From Candidatus Heritagella intestinalis (lineage in GTDB: Bacteria > Bacillota > Clostridia > Oscillospirales > Acutalibacteraceae), in the NCBI GenBank assembly GCA_904420555.1, contig CAJFVO010000004.1, positions 124,001-188,000 of the forward strand: 64,000 nt of DNA, written 5' to 3'. Both the position numbers and the translations under genes were made by a program. Positions 24,137 through 33,700 of this stretch are shown piece by piece; the first letter of the stretch is position 1, and each line of letters opens with the position of its first letter. Below the pieces are notes generated by a model that searched no databases, had not been told where the DNA came from, and saw only the letters and a list, made by a program, of their open reading frames with translations.

Positions 24137-25339
24137 ATGCTCACTCTCGATAAGGTCTATCACGCCGCTTATGTCCTCAAAGACGTTATCCGCACCACCG
24201 ATATGATCGCCGCCCCCGCCATTAACCCGGGCTGCGAGCTGTATCTGAAAACTGAAAACCTCCAGGTTACCGGTTCTTTTAAAGTGCGGGGCGCTTATTA
24301 TAAGATTTCCCAGCTCAGCGAGGAGGAAAAGCAGCGGGGCGTCATCGCCTGCTCCGCCGGCAACCATGCCCAGGGGGTAGCCCTGGCGGCTTCCCGCAAC
24401 GGCATTCAGTCCATGATCTGCATCCCCGACGGCGCGCCCATCTCCAAGGTGGAGGCCACCAAGCGCTACGGCGCTCAGGTGACCTTAGTGCAGGGGGTCT
24501 ATGACGACGCCTATAACAAGGCAGTGGAAATGCAGGAGAAGAGCGGGGCCACCTTTATCCACCCCTTTAACGATGAAAACGTCATTGCCGGACAGGGCAC
24601 CATCGGCCTGGAAATTTTAAACCAGATTCCCGACGTGGACGCCGTCATTGTGCCCGTGGGCGGCGGCGGCCTGATTTCCGGCGTGGCCTTTGCCATTAAG
24701 AGCCTGAATCCCAATGTCAAGGTCTATGGCGTCCAGGCCAGCGGCGCCCCCTCTATGGTCCAGTCCCTTCACGACCACAAAATGGAGTGCCTGCCCTCGG
24801 TGTCCACCATTGCCGACGGTATCGCCGTCAAGGAGCCGGGCAATCTGACCTTTGACATTTGCAGCAAGTATGTGGATGAAGTGGTCACCGTCACTGATGA
24901 CGAGATTTCCACTGCCATCCTGGCCCTCATCGAGCAGCAGAAGCTCATCGCGGAAGGGGCCGGCGCGGTGTCTGTGGCCGCCGCCATGTTCAATAAGGTG
25001 GATATCAAAGGCAAAAAGGTGGTGTGCCTGGTGTCCGGCGGCAATATTGACGTGACCATCCTCTCCCGGGTTATCAACCGCGGCCTTCTCAAGGCCGGCC
25101 GCAGCGCTGACTTCACCATCGAGCTCCCCGACAAGCCCGGCCAGCTCCAGAAAGTTTCCTCCATTATCGCCGGCCTGGGGGCCAATGTGGTGGCGGTCCA
25201 CCACGACCACGCCGGAGAGGACGCGGACATCACCGCCTGCTATCTGCGCATCAGCGTGGAGACCCGGGACCACAACCATGTGGAGACCCTGAAAAAGGAA
25301 TTGCGCAAGGAAGGCTTCCAGCTCCGGGAGCAGCTTTAA
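24137..25339 (+). CDS. ilvA: Threonine ammonia-lyase (threonine dehydratase) IlvA
   Basis: A 400-residue fold-II PLP enzyme that deaminates threonine to 2-oxobutyrate for isoleucine. The PLP lysine is in LQVTGSFKVRGAYYK. The substrate loop is SAGNHAQGVALAAS, and the phosphate-binding glycine loop is VPVGGGGLISGV. A single ACT domain (about residues 325-400, ELPDKPGQLQKVSSIIAGLGANVVAV) follows. This length with one ACT domain is the short, TdcB/YgxF-like form; it can be biosynthetic or catabolic. Lying 36 bases after ilvN under the T-box argues for biosynthesis. Confidence 0.94.
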   Translation: MLTLDKVYHAAYVLKDVIRTTDMIAAPAINPGCELYLKTENLQVTGSFKVRGAYYKISQLSEEEKQRGVIACSAGNHAQGVALAASRNGIQSMICIPDGAPISKVEATKRYGAQVTLVQGVYDDAYNKAVEMQEKSGATFIHPFNDENVIAGQGTIGLEILNQIPDVDAVIVPVGGGGLISGVAFAIKSLNPNVKVYGVQASGAPSMVQSLHDHKMECLPSVSTIADGIAVKEPGNLTFDICSKYVDEVVTVTDDEISTAILALIEQQKLIAEGAGAVSVAAAMFNKVDIKGKKVVCLVSGGNIDVTILSRVINRGLLKAGRSADFTIELPDKPGQLQKVSSIIAGLGANVVAVHHDHAGEDADITACYLRISVETRDHNHVETLKKELRKEGFQLREQL

Positions 25340-25352
25340 TCCGCATAGTTTT

Positions 25353-25395
25353 CGGCGCAACGGCTCTGTCTTTTGGCAGGGCCGTTTTTTGCGCC
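25353..25395 (+). terminator. Terminator after ilvA
   Basis: Stem ACGGC.CTG with CAG.GCCGT, extended by GGCGCAA...TTGCGCC, with a run of six T after the inner stem. Confidence 0.88.
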
Positions 25396-25479
25396 CAAAA
25401 GCACAATGCCTCGTATTGCAATGTATCAAAACCGTTATATAAAATATATAATACTTTAGATTGTTAAAAAATAAAATAG

Positions 25480-25508
25480 TTGATTTTTCCAAATGGTAGC
25501 CGTATAAT
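25480..25508 (+). promoter_or_regulatory. Promoter for the GH84 gene
   Basis: TTGATT (25480-25485), 17-base spacer, TATAAT (25503-25508), inside an AT-rich block; the leader is about 107 bases. Confidence 0.75.
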
Positions 25509-25621
25509 AAAAATAGCAAAATTTTCATTTTTCGTCGGAAACAAGGAGGTGAAGCAGGCCGGAAAAAACGGCCGGGATGAAAGGGAAAGAGAAAGTACTA
25601 TAAAGCAAAGGAGGAAAAAAC

Positions 25622-28600
25622 TTGAAACGATTTTTCAAACGGGCTGTGGGCGCTGTTCTGGCTGCCTGTATGCTGCTGACGGGTGTTACGGCCTTTGCCG
25701 CTGAACCCGCTGCCGCTCCCAGCCAAAACGCGGCAGTCTCTGCCCGGGCCTCGGGGAACCTGGCCCTGAATAAGGCCGCCACCGCCAGCGATGTGGAATC
25801 CGGCACATCCTTTACCGCCAACCTGGCGGTGGACGGCATGGCCAATACCCGCTGGGCCTCCAATCAGGACAGCACCGGCGCCCAGCAGCCCCGCTGGCTG
25901 CAAATTGATTTCGGCGCCACCACCACCTTTGATACCGTGGACATTTACTGGGAGCAGCAGAACATCGACGCCTATCAGCTCCAGGTGTCCACCGACGCCA
26001 GTGAATGGGAGACGGTCTATGAGCGCAATTCCCCGCCGGTCTCCACCTATGAGAGCGTGACCCTGACGGCCCCGGCCATTGGCCGCTATCTGCGGGTCTA
26101 TGTCACCGGCTACGACTACAACGTCAGCTGGCACTCGGTTTCCATTTATGAGGTAGAGGTCTACGACAGCACCGGCGAAGTGCCGGTGGAGCCCCAGGGC
26201 AACTACCAGATTTATCCCATCCCCCAGAAGGTCACCGATGAAGAGGGAACCGCCCCGGTGACGGACACAGTGACAGTTATCGCGGAAGAGGGCATCGACC
26301 AGGTGACCCGCAGCCGCGTGGACGAAGTGCTTACCGAAAATGATTTGACCCCGGTTTACAGCGAGTCCCCCAACGAGGACACCACCAACCTGTATATCGG
26401 CGTCAATGGCTCCGGCGGCCTGGCGGATTCCCATGAGGGGATTCCCCGGGAGGTGTTCGCCGAAGGAGAGAACAAATACGATATGCACGTGGTCAAGGTC
26501 TTTGCCGATGGGGATATCGTCATCCTGGGCAAGGACAGCGACGCCGCCTATTACGGCCTGGCCACCCTGGAGCAGATGCTGGACCAGTCCGAGACGGGAA
26601 CTTTGAAGATTTCCACCTTTGAGGACTACGCATTCCAGAAGTACCGCGGCGCGGTGGAGGGCTACTACGGCTATCCCTGGAGCGTGGAAGGCACTCTCAG
26701 CTGGTTTGACTTTGCCAAGCGCTATAAGATGAACATCTTCCTCTACGGCCCCAAGACCGACCCCTATCACCTGGGCCAGTGGGATGAGGACTATCCCACC
26801 GAAGTCACCGAAGAGGAAGCGGAAATCGGCATCCGCACCCAGGACGAAATGCGCCAGTTTGCGGAGAAGGCCGCCCAGTGCAACGTGGACTTTGTGTGGG
26901 TGGCTCACCCTGCCATGAAGAAGCCCATTGACTTTACCAATGAGGAGACTGTGGATGAGGGCGTAGAGCGCCTGATGGCCAAGTTTGACCATATGTATGA
27001 CCTGGGCGTGCGCCAGTTCGGCATCTTTGTGGACGACATTACCCCCTCTGCCGCAGCCAGCTCCTGCGATATGCAGATTTATATGCTCAACCAGGTGCAG
27101 GAAAAGCTCTATGATACCTATAACACCGAGGGCGCCGCGCCGGAAGACCAGGTAAAGCCCCTGTTCTTCACCCCGGCCTGGTACACCACCATTACCAGCG
27201 GCGCATCCACCTATATGCCCCGGTTTAAGAACGTCCATGAGGACATTGAGATCTGCTTTACCGGGAACAACGTGTTCTCCGATATCAGCAATGTAAGCGC
27301 CGCTACCTTTAAGAATTGGATTGGCCGCGACCCGGTGATGTGGTGGAACTATCCCGTAAACGACAACGTGGACAGTGTCTACTACACCAACCCCATTGAT
27401 CATTTCTACAGCCTGGACTCCAACCCCAGTAATTTGAAGGGCGTGCTGTCCAATCCCATGAACTTCTCGGAAGCCTCTAAGGTGGCTTTCTTTGGCCTGG
27501 CAGACTACACCTGGAACCCCGGCGCCTTTGACGCCCAGGAGAACTGGGAGAACTGCTTTGACGCCATTCTTCCCGACGACCCGGAAATGGCCCAGGCCCT
27601 GAAAACGGTTTACGGCAGCCTGAATAATTCCTATGAGCCCACAGAGCTGACCCGCCTCTACGGCCAGTATCAGAGCGGGAACGAGACCGCTGCCGCCGAA
27701 CTGAAAGACAAGATGTATGAGATTCTGGACGCCGTGGAGCTGCTGGAAACCCTCAAGGACAGCGACGACCCGGTGAAGCGTCTCATTGTGGAAGAGGCCC
27801 AGACCTCCATTAACAAGCTCTATGATATGGCGGCTGCCATTGGCGGCGCCATGGCCGTGGTCTCCTCGGAAGACCCCCTGGAGCAGGTCCACGGCTATTA
27901 CCTGTCCCAGGCCGCCAACGAGCGCCTGAGCATTGAGCGCAACCCCCGCTACCAGATTATCGCCCTGGAAGGCTCCGGCGAGGACATCTACTACAGCACC
28001 CTCTATGCCGTCCCCTCCGATGGGCGGATGCGTCCCTTTGTGACCACCGCTATGAACGCCATTGCGGACTTTGACGTGAGCCAGCTGGATACCAGCGCCG
28101 CTGAGATTGAGAGCGTGGCCATTTCGCCCAAGGAGGGCGTGGAAGTGCGCCAGGGCGAGAGCTTCCAGTTTGCCGCCGCAGTGGCTGCCGGCCAGGAGAA
28201 CCTGGACGATGTGATTTGGTCGGTGGAGGGCGCTACCGGTCAGAACACCGTTATTTCCCGCAACGGCGTGCTGACTTTGGACACCAACGAGCTTTCTCCC
28301 ACCGTAACCGTAAAGGCGGTTTCCGCTTATGACGCCGAGGTGTATGACACCGTGGAAGTCACTGTGTTGGACCGCATTTATGTAGACCCCACTATCCCCA
28401 CCAACCAGGCCTTTGGCGCTGCGGTGCTGGGTTATTCCGGCAACCACGGTGTGGGCGGCGAACCGGAGAACCTCTTTGATGAGAGCCAGGATGGCTCCAA
28501 GTGGTGCCCCGGCGACAATACCCGCTACAACCAGTGGGTGGCCTTTGATTTGGGCGCTGACAAGACCATCTCCACCTGGCAAACGGTTCATGCCGGCGTG

Positions 28601-30430
28601 GAAGATCCCCTGGACATCTCCTCCAACTTCTCCCTGCAGGTGCTCAAGGACCCGGAGAATGTGACGGAAGAACAGCTCCACAGCAATTCCTATTTGGGGA
28701 ATGCCAGCAACTGGGTCACTGTGGCCGAGTTCCAGGGCAATACCGAGGATATCAGCAACTATGAATTTGAAGAGCCGGTAACCGCCCGGTACTACCGGCT
28801 GTATGTGGCCGACGGCTGCCAGCCTAACGTCATGTACCCCGCTACCCGTATCTATGAGTGCCGCCTCTTTGGCGTGGATACCGCCACAGTGGCCCGCACC
28901 CACAGCCTGACCGTTGACGCCAATATCGTGAACGGCTCTGTGACCACCGACGCTTCGAACTATGAGGAAGGCGCCAAGGTCAATGTGTATGTGCGGCCTG
29001 CTGAGGGCTATCGCCTCCAGGAAGGCAGCCTGTGCTATAACGGCACCCCCATGGAAGGCACCAGCTTCCTGATGCCCGCTGAGGACGTGGTCATCACCGC
29101 CGTGTTTGAAGAGGACACCGGCACCGAGCCCATCCCTGTAGACAAGGAAGCCCTGCAGAACGCTGTCAATGATGCGGCGAAACTGGTGGAAGCGGATTAT
29201 ACCCCCGACACCTGGGCCGCTCTGGAAGAAGCCCTGGCCAACGCCAACACCGTTCTGGCCGATGAAGAAGCCACCCAGGAGGCTGTGGACAGTGCCCTGT
29301 CTGCCCTGGAGGCGGCTGTGGAGGGCCTGGAGCCCGCCGCGCCCACCCCCGCAGACAAGGAAGCCCTGCAGAACGCCGTCAATGATGCGGCGAAACTGGC
29401 AGAAGAGGATTATACCCCCGACACCTGGGCCGCTCTGGAAGAAGCCCTGGCCCAGGCCAATGCCGTTCTGGCTGACGAAGAAGCCACCCAGGAAGCTGTG
29501 GACAGTGCCCTGTCTGCCCTGGAAGCGGCTGTAATCGGCTTGGAGCCTGCGGAAGAGCCGGAGCCGGAACCCGGCGCAGACAAGAGTGTGCTGCAAATGG
29601 CCTATGACTACGCCGCCGCCCAGGATACCAGCAAGCTGCTGGAAAGCCTGAAGGTACAGTATGACGCGGCTCTGGCCAACGCCGAGGCTATCCTGGCCAA
29701 GGAGGACGCCACCACCGAGGAAGTTTGGGACGCTATTGACCAGCTCTTTGAGGCGGTTTGGAGCCTGAGCTTTACCCAGGGGGACAAGACCCTGCTGAAC
29801 GCCCTCATCGCCCGGGCCGACGAGATGATGGCCAACGCCGATAAGTATGTCCAGGCGGATTGGCAGACCCTGGTGGACGCCCTGGCCGCTGCCAAGGACG
29901 TCTATGAGGACGGGGACGCCATGGACGAGGATATCCAGCCGGTGGCGGAGAACCTGCTCAATGCTATCCTGATCCAGCGGTATAAGGCGGAGAAGTCCAT
30001 TCTGGAAAGCCTGATCAACCAGGCCAATGCCCTTGACCTGAGCCTGTACACTGCCGAGAGCGTCCAGGCATTTACCGCCGCCCTGCGCACTGCCAATGTA
30101 GTGCTGAAGGACGACAACCTCACGAACGAGGACCAGATGATCGTGGACGACGCTGTGGAATCCCTGCGCAGCGCCATGGACAATCTGGCAGAGACTTCCG
30201 CAGAAGATCCCAAGCCCTCTGACGGCAACAAGGACGACAATACCAAACCCGGCGATACCGATAAGGACGGCGGGAAGGATACCACCAACAAGGATCCCAA
30301 TAAGGGGCCCATGGACAATAACAAGAATCCTGCTACCGGCGACAGCGGCCTGCTGGCGATTGCCATGACGGCCGTACTGCTGGCCTCTGCCGGCGCCTTT
30401 GCGGCGGCCCGCAGAAAGAGCAGAATCTGA
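25622..30430 (+). CDS. Giant wall-anchored GH84 beta-N-acetylglucosaminidase
   Basis: 1602 residues, secreted. The start is TTG, set by AAAGGAGG. Order: signal peptide (1-27, ends FAA); F5/8-type C (discoidin/CBM32-like) domain about 46-181; N-acetylglucosaminidase N-terminal domain about 193-335; GH84 catalytic barrel about 337-640 with RGAVEGYYGYPWS and the catalytic Asp pair D471-D472 in FVDDI; helical linker; Ig-like domain about 829-917; second discoidin-like domain about 923-1087; InlB-B-like repeat about 1093-1163; FIVAR repeats about 1173-1527; Asp/Lys-rich spacer; sorting signal NPATG (1569-1573), hydrophobic segment, basic tail. Relatives (clostridial NagJ/NagH) remove GlcNAc from host glycans. 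It acts on the outer cell surface. Confidence 0.95.
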   Translation: MKRFFKRAVGAVLAACMLLTGVTAFAAEPAAAPSQNAAVSARASGNLALNKAATASDVESGTSFTANLAVDGMANTRWASNQDSTGAQQPRWLQIDFGATTTFDTVDIYWEQQNIDAYQLQVSTDASEWETVYERNSPPVSTYESVTLTAPAIGRYLRVYVTGYDYNVSWHSVSIYEVEVYDSTGEVPVEPQGNYQIYPIPQKVTDEEGTAPVTDTVTVIAEEGIDQVTRSRVDEVLTENDLTPVYSESPNEDTTNLYIGVNGSGGLADSHEGIPREVFAEGENKYDMHVVKVFADGDIVILGKDSDAAYYGLATLEQMLDQSETGTLKISTFEDYAFQKYRGAVEGYYGYPWSVEGTLSWFDFAKRYKMNIFLYGPKTDPYHLGQWDEDYPTEVTEEEAEIGIRTQDEMRQFAEKAAQCNVDFVWVAHPAMKKPIDFTNEETVDEGVERLMAKFDHMYDLGVRQFGIFVDDITPSAAASSCDMQIYMLNQVQEKLYDTYNTEGAAPEDQVKPLFFTPAWYTTITSGASTYMPRFKNVHEDIEICFTGNNVFSDISNVSAATFKNWIGRDPVMWWNYPVNDNVDSVYYTNPIDHFYSLDSNPSNLKGVLSNPMNFSEASKVAFFGLADYTWNPGAFDAQENWENCFDAILPDDPEMAQALKTVYGSLNNSYEPTELTRLYGQYQSGNETAAAELKDKMYEILDAVELLETLKDSDDPVKRLIVEEAQTSINKLYDMAAAIGGAMAVVSSEDPLEQVHGYYLSQAANERLSIERNPRYQIIALEGSGEDIYYSTLYAVPSDGRMRPFVTTAMNAIADFDVSQLDTSAAEIESVAISPKEGVEVRQGESFQFAAAVAAGQENLDDVIWSVEGATGQNTVISRNGVLTLDTNELSPTVTVKAVSAYDAEVYDTVEVTVLDRIYVDPTIPTNQAFGAAVLGYSGNHGVGGEPENLFDESQDGSKWCPGDNTRYNQWVAFDLGADKTISTWQTVHAGVEDPLDISSNFSLQVLKDPENVTEEQLHSNSYLGNASNWVTVAEFQGNTEDISNYEFEEPVTARYYRLYVADGCQPNVMYPATRIYECRLFGVDTATVARTHSLTVDANIVNGSVTTDASNYEEGAKVNVYVRPAEGYRLQEGSLCYNGTPMEGTSFLMPAEDVVITAVFEEDTGTEPIPVDKEALQNAVNDAAKLVEADYTPDTWAALEEALANANTVLADEEATQEAVDSALSALEAAVEGLEPAAPTPADKEALQNAVNDAAKLAEEDYTPDTWAALEEALAQANAVLADEEATQEAVDSALSALEAAVIGLEPAEEPEPEPGADKSVLQMAYDYAAAQDTSKLLESLKVQYDAALANAEAILAKEDATTEEVWDAIDQLFEAVWSLSFTQGDKTLLNALIARADEMMANADKYVQADWQTLVDALAAAKDVYEDGDAMDEDIQPVAENLLNAILIQRYKAEKSILESLINQANALDLSLYTAESVQAFTAALRTANVVLKDDNLTNEDQMIVDDAVESLRSAMDNLAETSAEDPKPSDGNKDDNTKPGDTDKDGGKDTTNKDPNKGPMDNNKNPATGDSGLLAIAMTAVLLASAGAFAAARRKSRI
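29141..29566 (+). repeat. Two tandem 213-bp FIVAR repeats in the GH84 gene
   Basis: Copies at 29141-29353 and 29354-29566, each starting GACAAGGAAGCCCTGCAGAA. They are nearly identical over most of their length and encode 71-residue units (DKEALQNAVNDAAKL to SALEAAV.GLEP). A third copy lies at 33710-33922 in the GH20 gene. High DNA identity implies recent duplication or gene conversion. Confidence 0.88.
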
Positions 30431-30451
30431 CAGTAGGGTTCACTTCCTTTC

Positions 30452-30490
30452 AACCCCCGGGGCTGGCAAAACCAGCTCCGGGGGTTTTTG
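30452..30490 (+). terminator. Terminator between the GH84 and GH20 genes
   Basis: A 15-bp stem with one mismatch (30452-30466 with 30472-30486), then TTTTTG-type tail. It makes the two glycosidase genes separate transcripts. Confidence 0.9.
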
Positions 30491-30590
30491 TGTATTACCG
30501 ATAGAGGGTTCCAAGGATACTGAAATCTTCTTGGAGGGATTTACAGAAAGGAATGTTGCATTTTTGGTGCTGAAACTAAGGTTTGTGTGA

Positions 30591-30619
30591 TTGTTTTGGA
30601 AAAATCATCCTTTTATAAT
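30591..30619 (+). promoter_or_regulatory. Promoter for the GH20 gene
   Basis: TTGTTT (30591-30596), 17-base spacer, TATAAT (30614-30619); the leader is about 108 bases, almost the same as that of the GH84 gene. Confidence 0.72.
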
Positions 30620-30733
30620 AATAGTAAGGGCCTTTTGCAGAAGTTTATCCCAATCTGCTTTATTCGTTGGAACTTTTGGCAGCGGCAGGCAGGGAGCTTC
30701 CTGCAAATTTAGAAAGGGAAAGGAATGAAAAAC

Positions 30734-33700
30734 ATGAAGAAATTCAAAAAGCGGGCCACAAAAGTTCTGGCAGCAGCGCTTTCTGCCATGATGCTGGCGG
30801 GTGCGGCGTTTCCCGGCGTACAGGCCGCCCAGGCGGCGCCCTATTCCAGCGATTACCTGGCTTCTGTGGCCACCCAGGCAGCCGGAGACGCGGTGACCGG
30901 GGAAGAGCTGGCCACCTTGGTGAACCCGGTGGTCCAGCAGTACACCCTGGCGGAGACCCAGGGCACTTGGGCGATGGCGGCGGACAGCCGGCTGGCGATC
31001 CTGGCCAACCAGGCCAACATTGAAAATGAGCGCCTGGCCGAAGTGGTGAAGCTGGTCAATTCCGAGTTTGCGGACAAGGCCATTGTGTCCTCCAACCCCT
31101 TTACCATGGTGTATGCCAACGAAGAGGATGTGACCCCGGCGGATGTGCTGGTCACGGTGGACACGGAGAACCCCATCTGCGAGGAATCCGACAGCGAGGA
31201 AGCCTATCGCATTGACATCAGCGAGGATGGCGTGAAGGTTACCGGCGCCAGCGAAAACGCCGTGATGTATGCCCTGCGCACCATCCAGAATTACATGGTG
31301 GCCAACGAAGGCCTGCCCTATGGCACCATCATCGATTATCCTGACTTGGCCGAGCGCCGTCTCTTTGTAGACTGCGGCAGAAAGTACTTCTCCAAGGAAT
31401 GGTTTTTCCGCCAGATTCGGGAAATGTCCTTCCTGAAGCTGAACACCCTGGAAATGCACTTCTCCGAGAACCTGGGCTTCCGCATTGAGTGCAAGACCGA
31501 CCCCTCCATTGTTTCCGATGAATATCTGACCCACGAAGAGGTTCGTGAAATTATTGAGGAAGCCCGGAAATACGGCGTTAAGGTCATCCCCTCCTTCGAC
31601 AGTCCTGGCCATGTGGACCAGATCCTCAAGGCCCACCCGGAATACGGCCAGATCAGCAACACCGGCGATCACTACGCTTCCGGCCTGGACGTGACCAACC
31701 CCGAGGCCGTGGAGTATATCTACAGCCTGTACGACGAGTATATGGAGCTCTTTGAGGGCTGCACCGACTTCCATATCGGCGGCGACGAATACATGGAATT
31801 CGACCGCGCCCCCTTTACCACCCAGTATAAGTCCGTGCTCAACGAGTACGCCAAAGAGACCATCGGCGAAAACGCCCAGTGGAAGGACGTTCTGGCCAAG
31901 TATATCAACGATTTGGCAGAGTATGTACATTCCAAGGGCTTTACTCCCCGTATTTTTAACGACGGTATCTACTATGGGGAAAACTCCTGGTCCGAAGCGC
32001 CCCAGATTATCGAGATGCACGACTATATCGGCATCGACTTCTGGAACAATATGCAGTGGAACCGGGACGTGGCCGGTTTGCAGACCTTCATCGACAAGGG
32101 CCACGACGTGATTTATAACTTCAACTCCACCTTCTTCTACTATGTGCTCCGCAACGACCGGGATGCGCCCACCGACGGCCGTCCCCAGAACTCCTTCGAC
32201 TACATTGACCAGGACCGCCGGATCTTTGAAGAGTGGAGCCCCGGCAAGTACGCCAACGCCACCGTGTCCGATGACTCCGAGTTTATCGCCGGCGCCGCCC
32301 TGGGCATCTGGTGCGATAAGCCCGACCTGGTGACGGAAGACGTGGTCACCGACGATATTGCCGATGAACTGCGCTCCATGGCCACCCGGACCTGGAACGC
32401 CGGCAGCAACGCTACCATGGACTTTGAGGAATTCAAAGAGAAGTATACGGTGCTGGGTCATGCGGCCGGTTATGAAAAGGGCTCCCAGCTTCCCGATGCC
32501 GGCGAAATTCAGGACGCCGAGAACTTGGGCAAAGTGACCCTGCGCTATGTCAGCGACACCGGCAAGGTGCTGCAGAATGATGTCGTCAAGTACGGCACCA
32601 TCGGCAACGACTACACCTTTGAGGCCGAGGACATTTACGGCTACAAGCTGATTTCCGAAGGCACTGTCAGCGGCACCTTCTCCGAGGAAGGCGACACCTA
32701 TACCTTCACCTATACCCTGGACTGCGATAAGTCCGAGCTGGCCGCTGAGCTGGAGAACGCTCTGGCAGAAGACGACTATATCCCCGCCACCTTCACCGCC
32801 TATGCCCAGGCCCTGGCCGCTGCCCAGGAGGTCTATGACCGTGCCGACAGCGAGCAGACCGAAGTGGACGACGCTCTGGCCGCTCTCCAGGAGGCCAAGG
32901 GGCAGGCCGTCCTGCTCACCAACTACGCCCTCTATGTGGAGACCCAGTATCCCCTGGAGGATACCGGCTATCAGTCCGGTTACAGCGCCTATCAGCAGGC
33001 CGTGAGCGCTGCGGAAGAAGTGCTCTACAGCCAGGGCGACGACGCCCAGGCCGTGGCGGCTGCCCTGGAATCCATTGAGGAAGCCAAGGCCGGCCTCATG
33101 CGCCCCGACGGCAATACCCCCACAGTCACCGCCTCGAAGGAATACTATTCCTATTATTACTACACCAACATGCTGGACGGGAACCCCAACACCAAGTGCT
33201 GGTTTAACGGCAACCAGGTGGCGGGCGAAAGCGTGGTCTTTACCTTCCCCCAGGCCGTCAATATGAGCCAGGTGCAGGTGCTGCAGGCCGCAGATGCCGG
33301 CGCTGACATTCTGGACGGCGCTGAAGTGCAGATTTCCGACGATGGTTCTGCCTGGCAGACCGTGGGCAGCATTACCCCTGCCAGCCAGGACGACACCTTT
33401 ACCTTTGAAAGCACCCCGGTGAAGGCAGTCCGCATCCTGATTACCCAAAGCAAAGACAACTGGTATCAGATCGCCGAGGTCTCCTTCACCTATGAGCAGA
33501 TCGCCGAAGATACCGCCCTGCGGGATTTGATTGCCGAGGCCGAAGGGCTGGACATCACCGGTAAGGAACCCGCTCTGGTCAACGCCATGATCGACGCCCT
33601 TATCGAGGCCCAGAAGCTCTATGCAGTGAACAGCCAGGACACCCAGGCTGCCCAGGAAGCCCTGCGCGCCGCCATAGATGCCCTGACGGAAACGCCTCCC

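Noticed and set aside
25598-29596. 1332-residue open frame on the minus strand opposite the GH84 gene
   Set aside because: It is antisense to a gene with clear domains and signal peptide. Long open antisense frames are a by-product of GC-rich codon usage here, and the translated sequence has no recognisable motif. The same applies to the minus frames 6032-8749, 12530-14971, 30605-33448 and 59536-61320.
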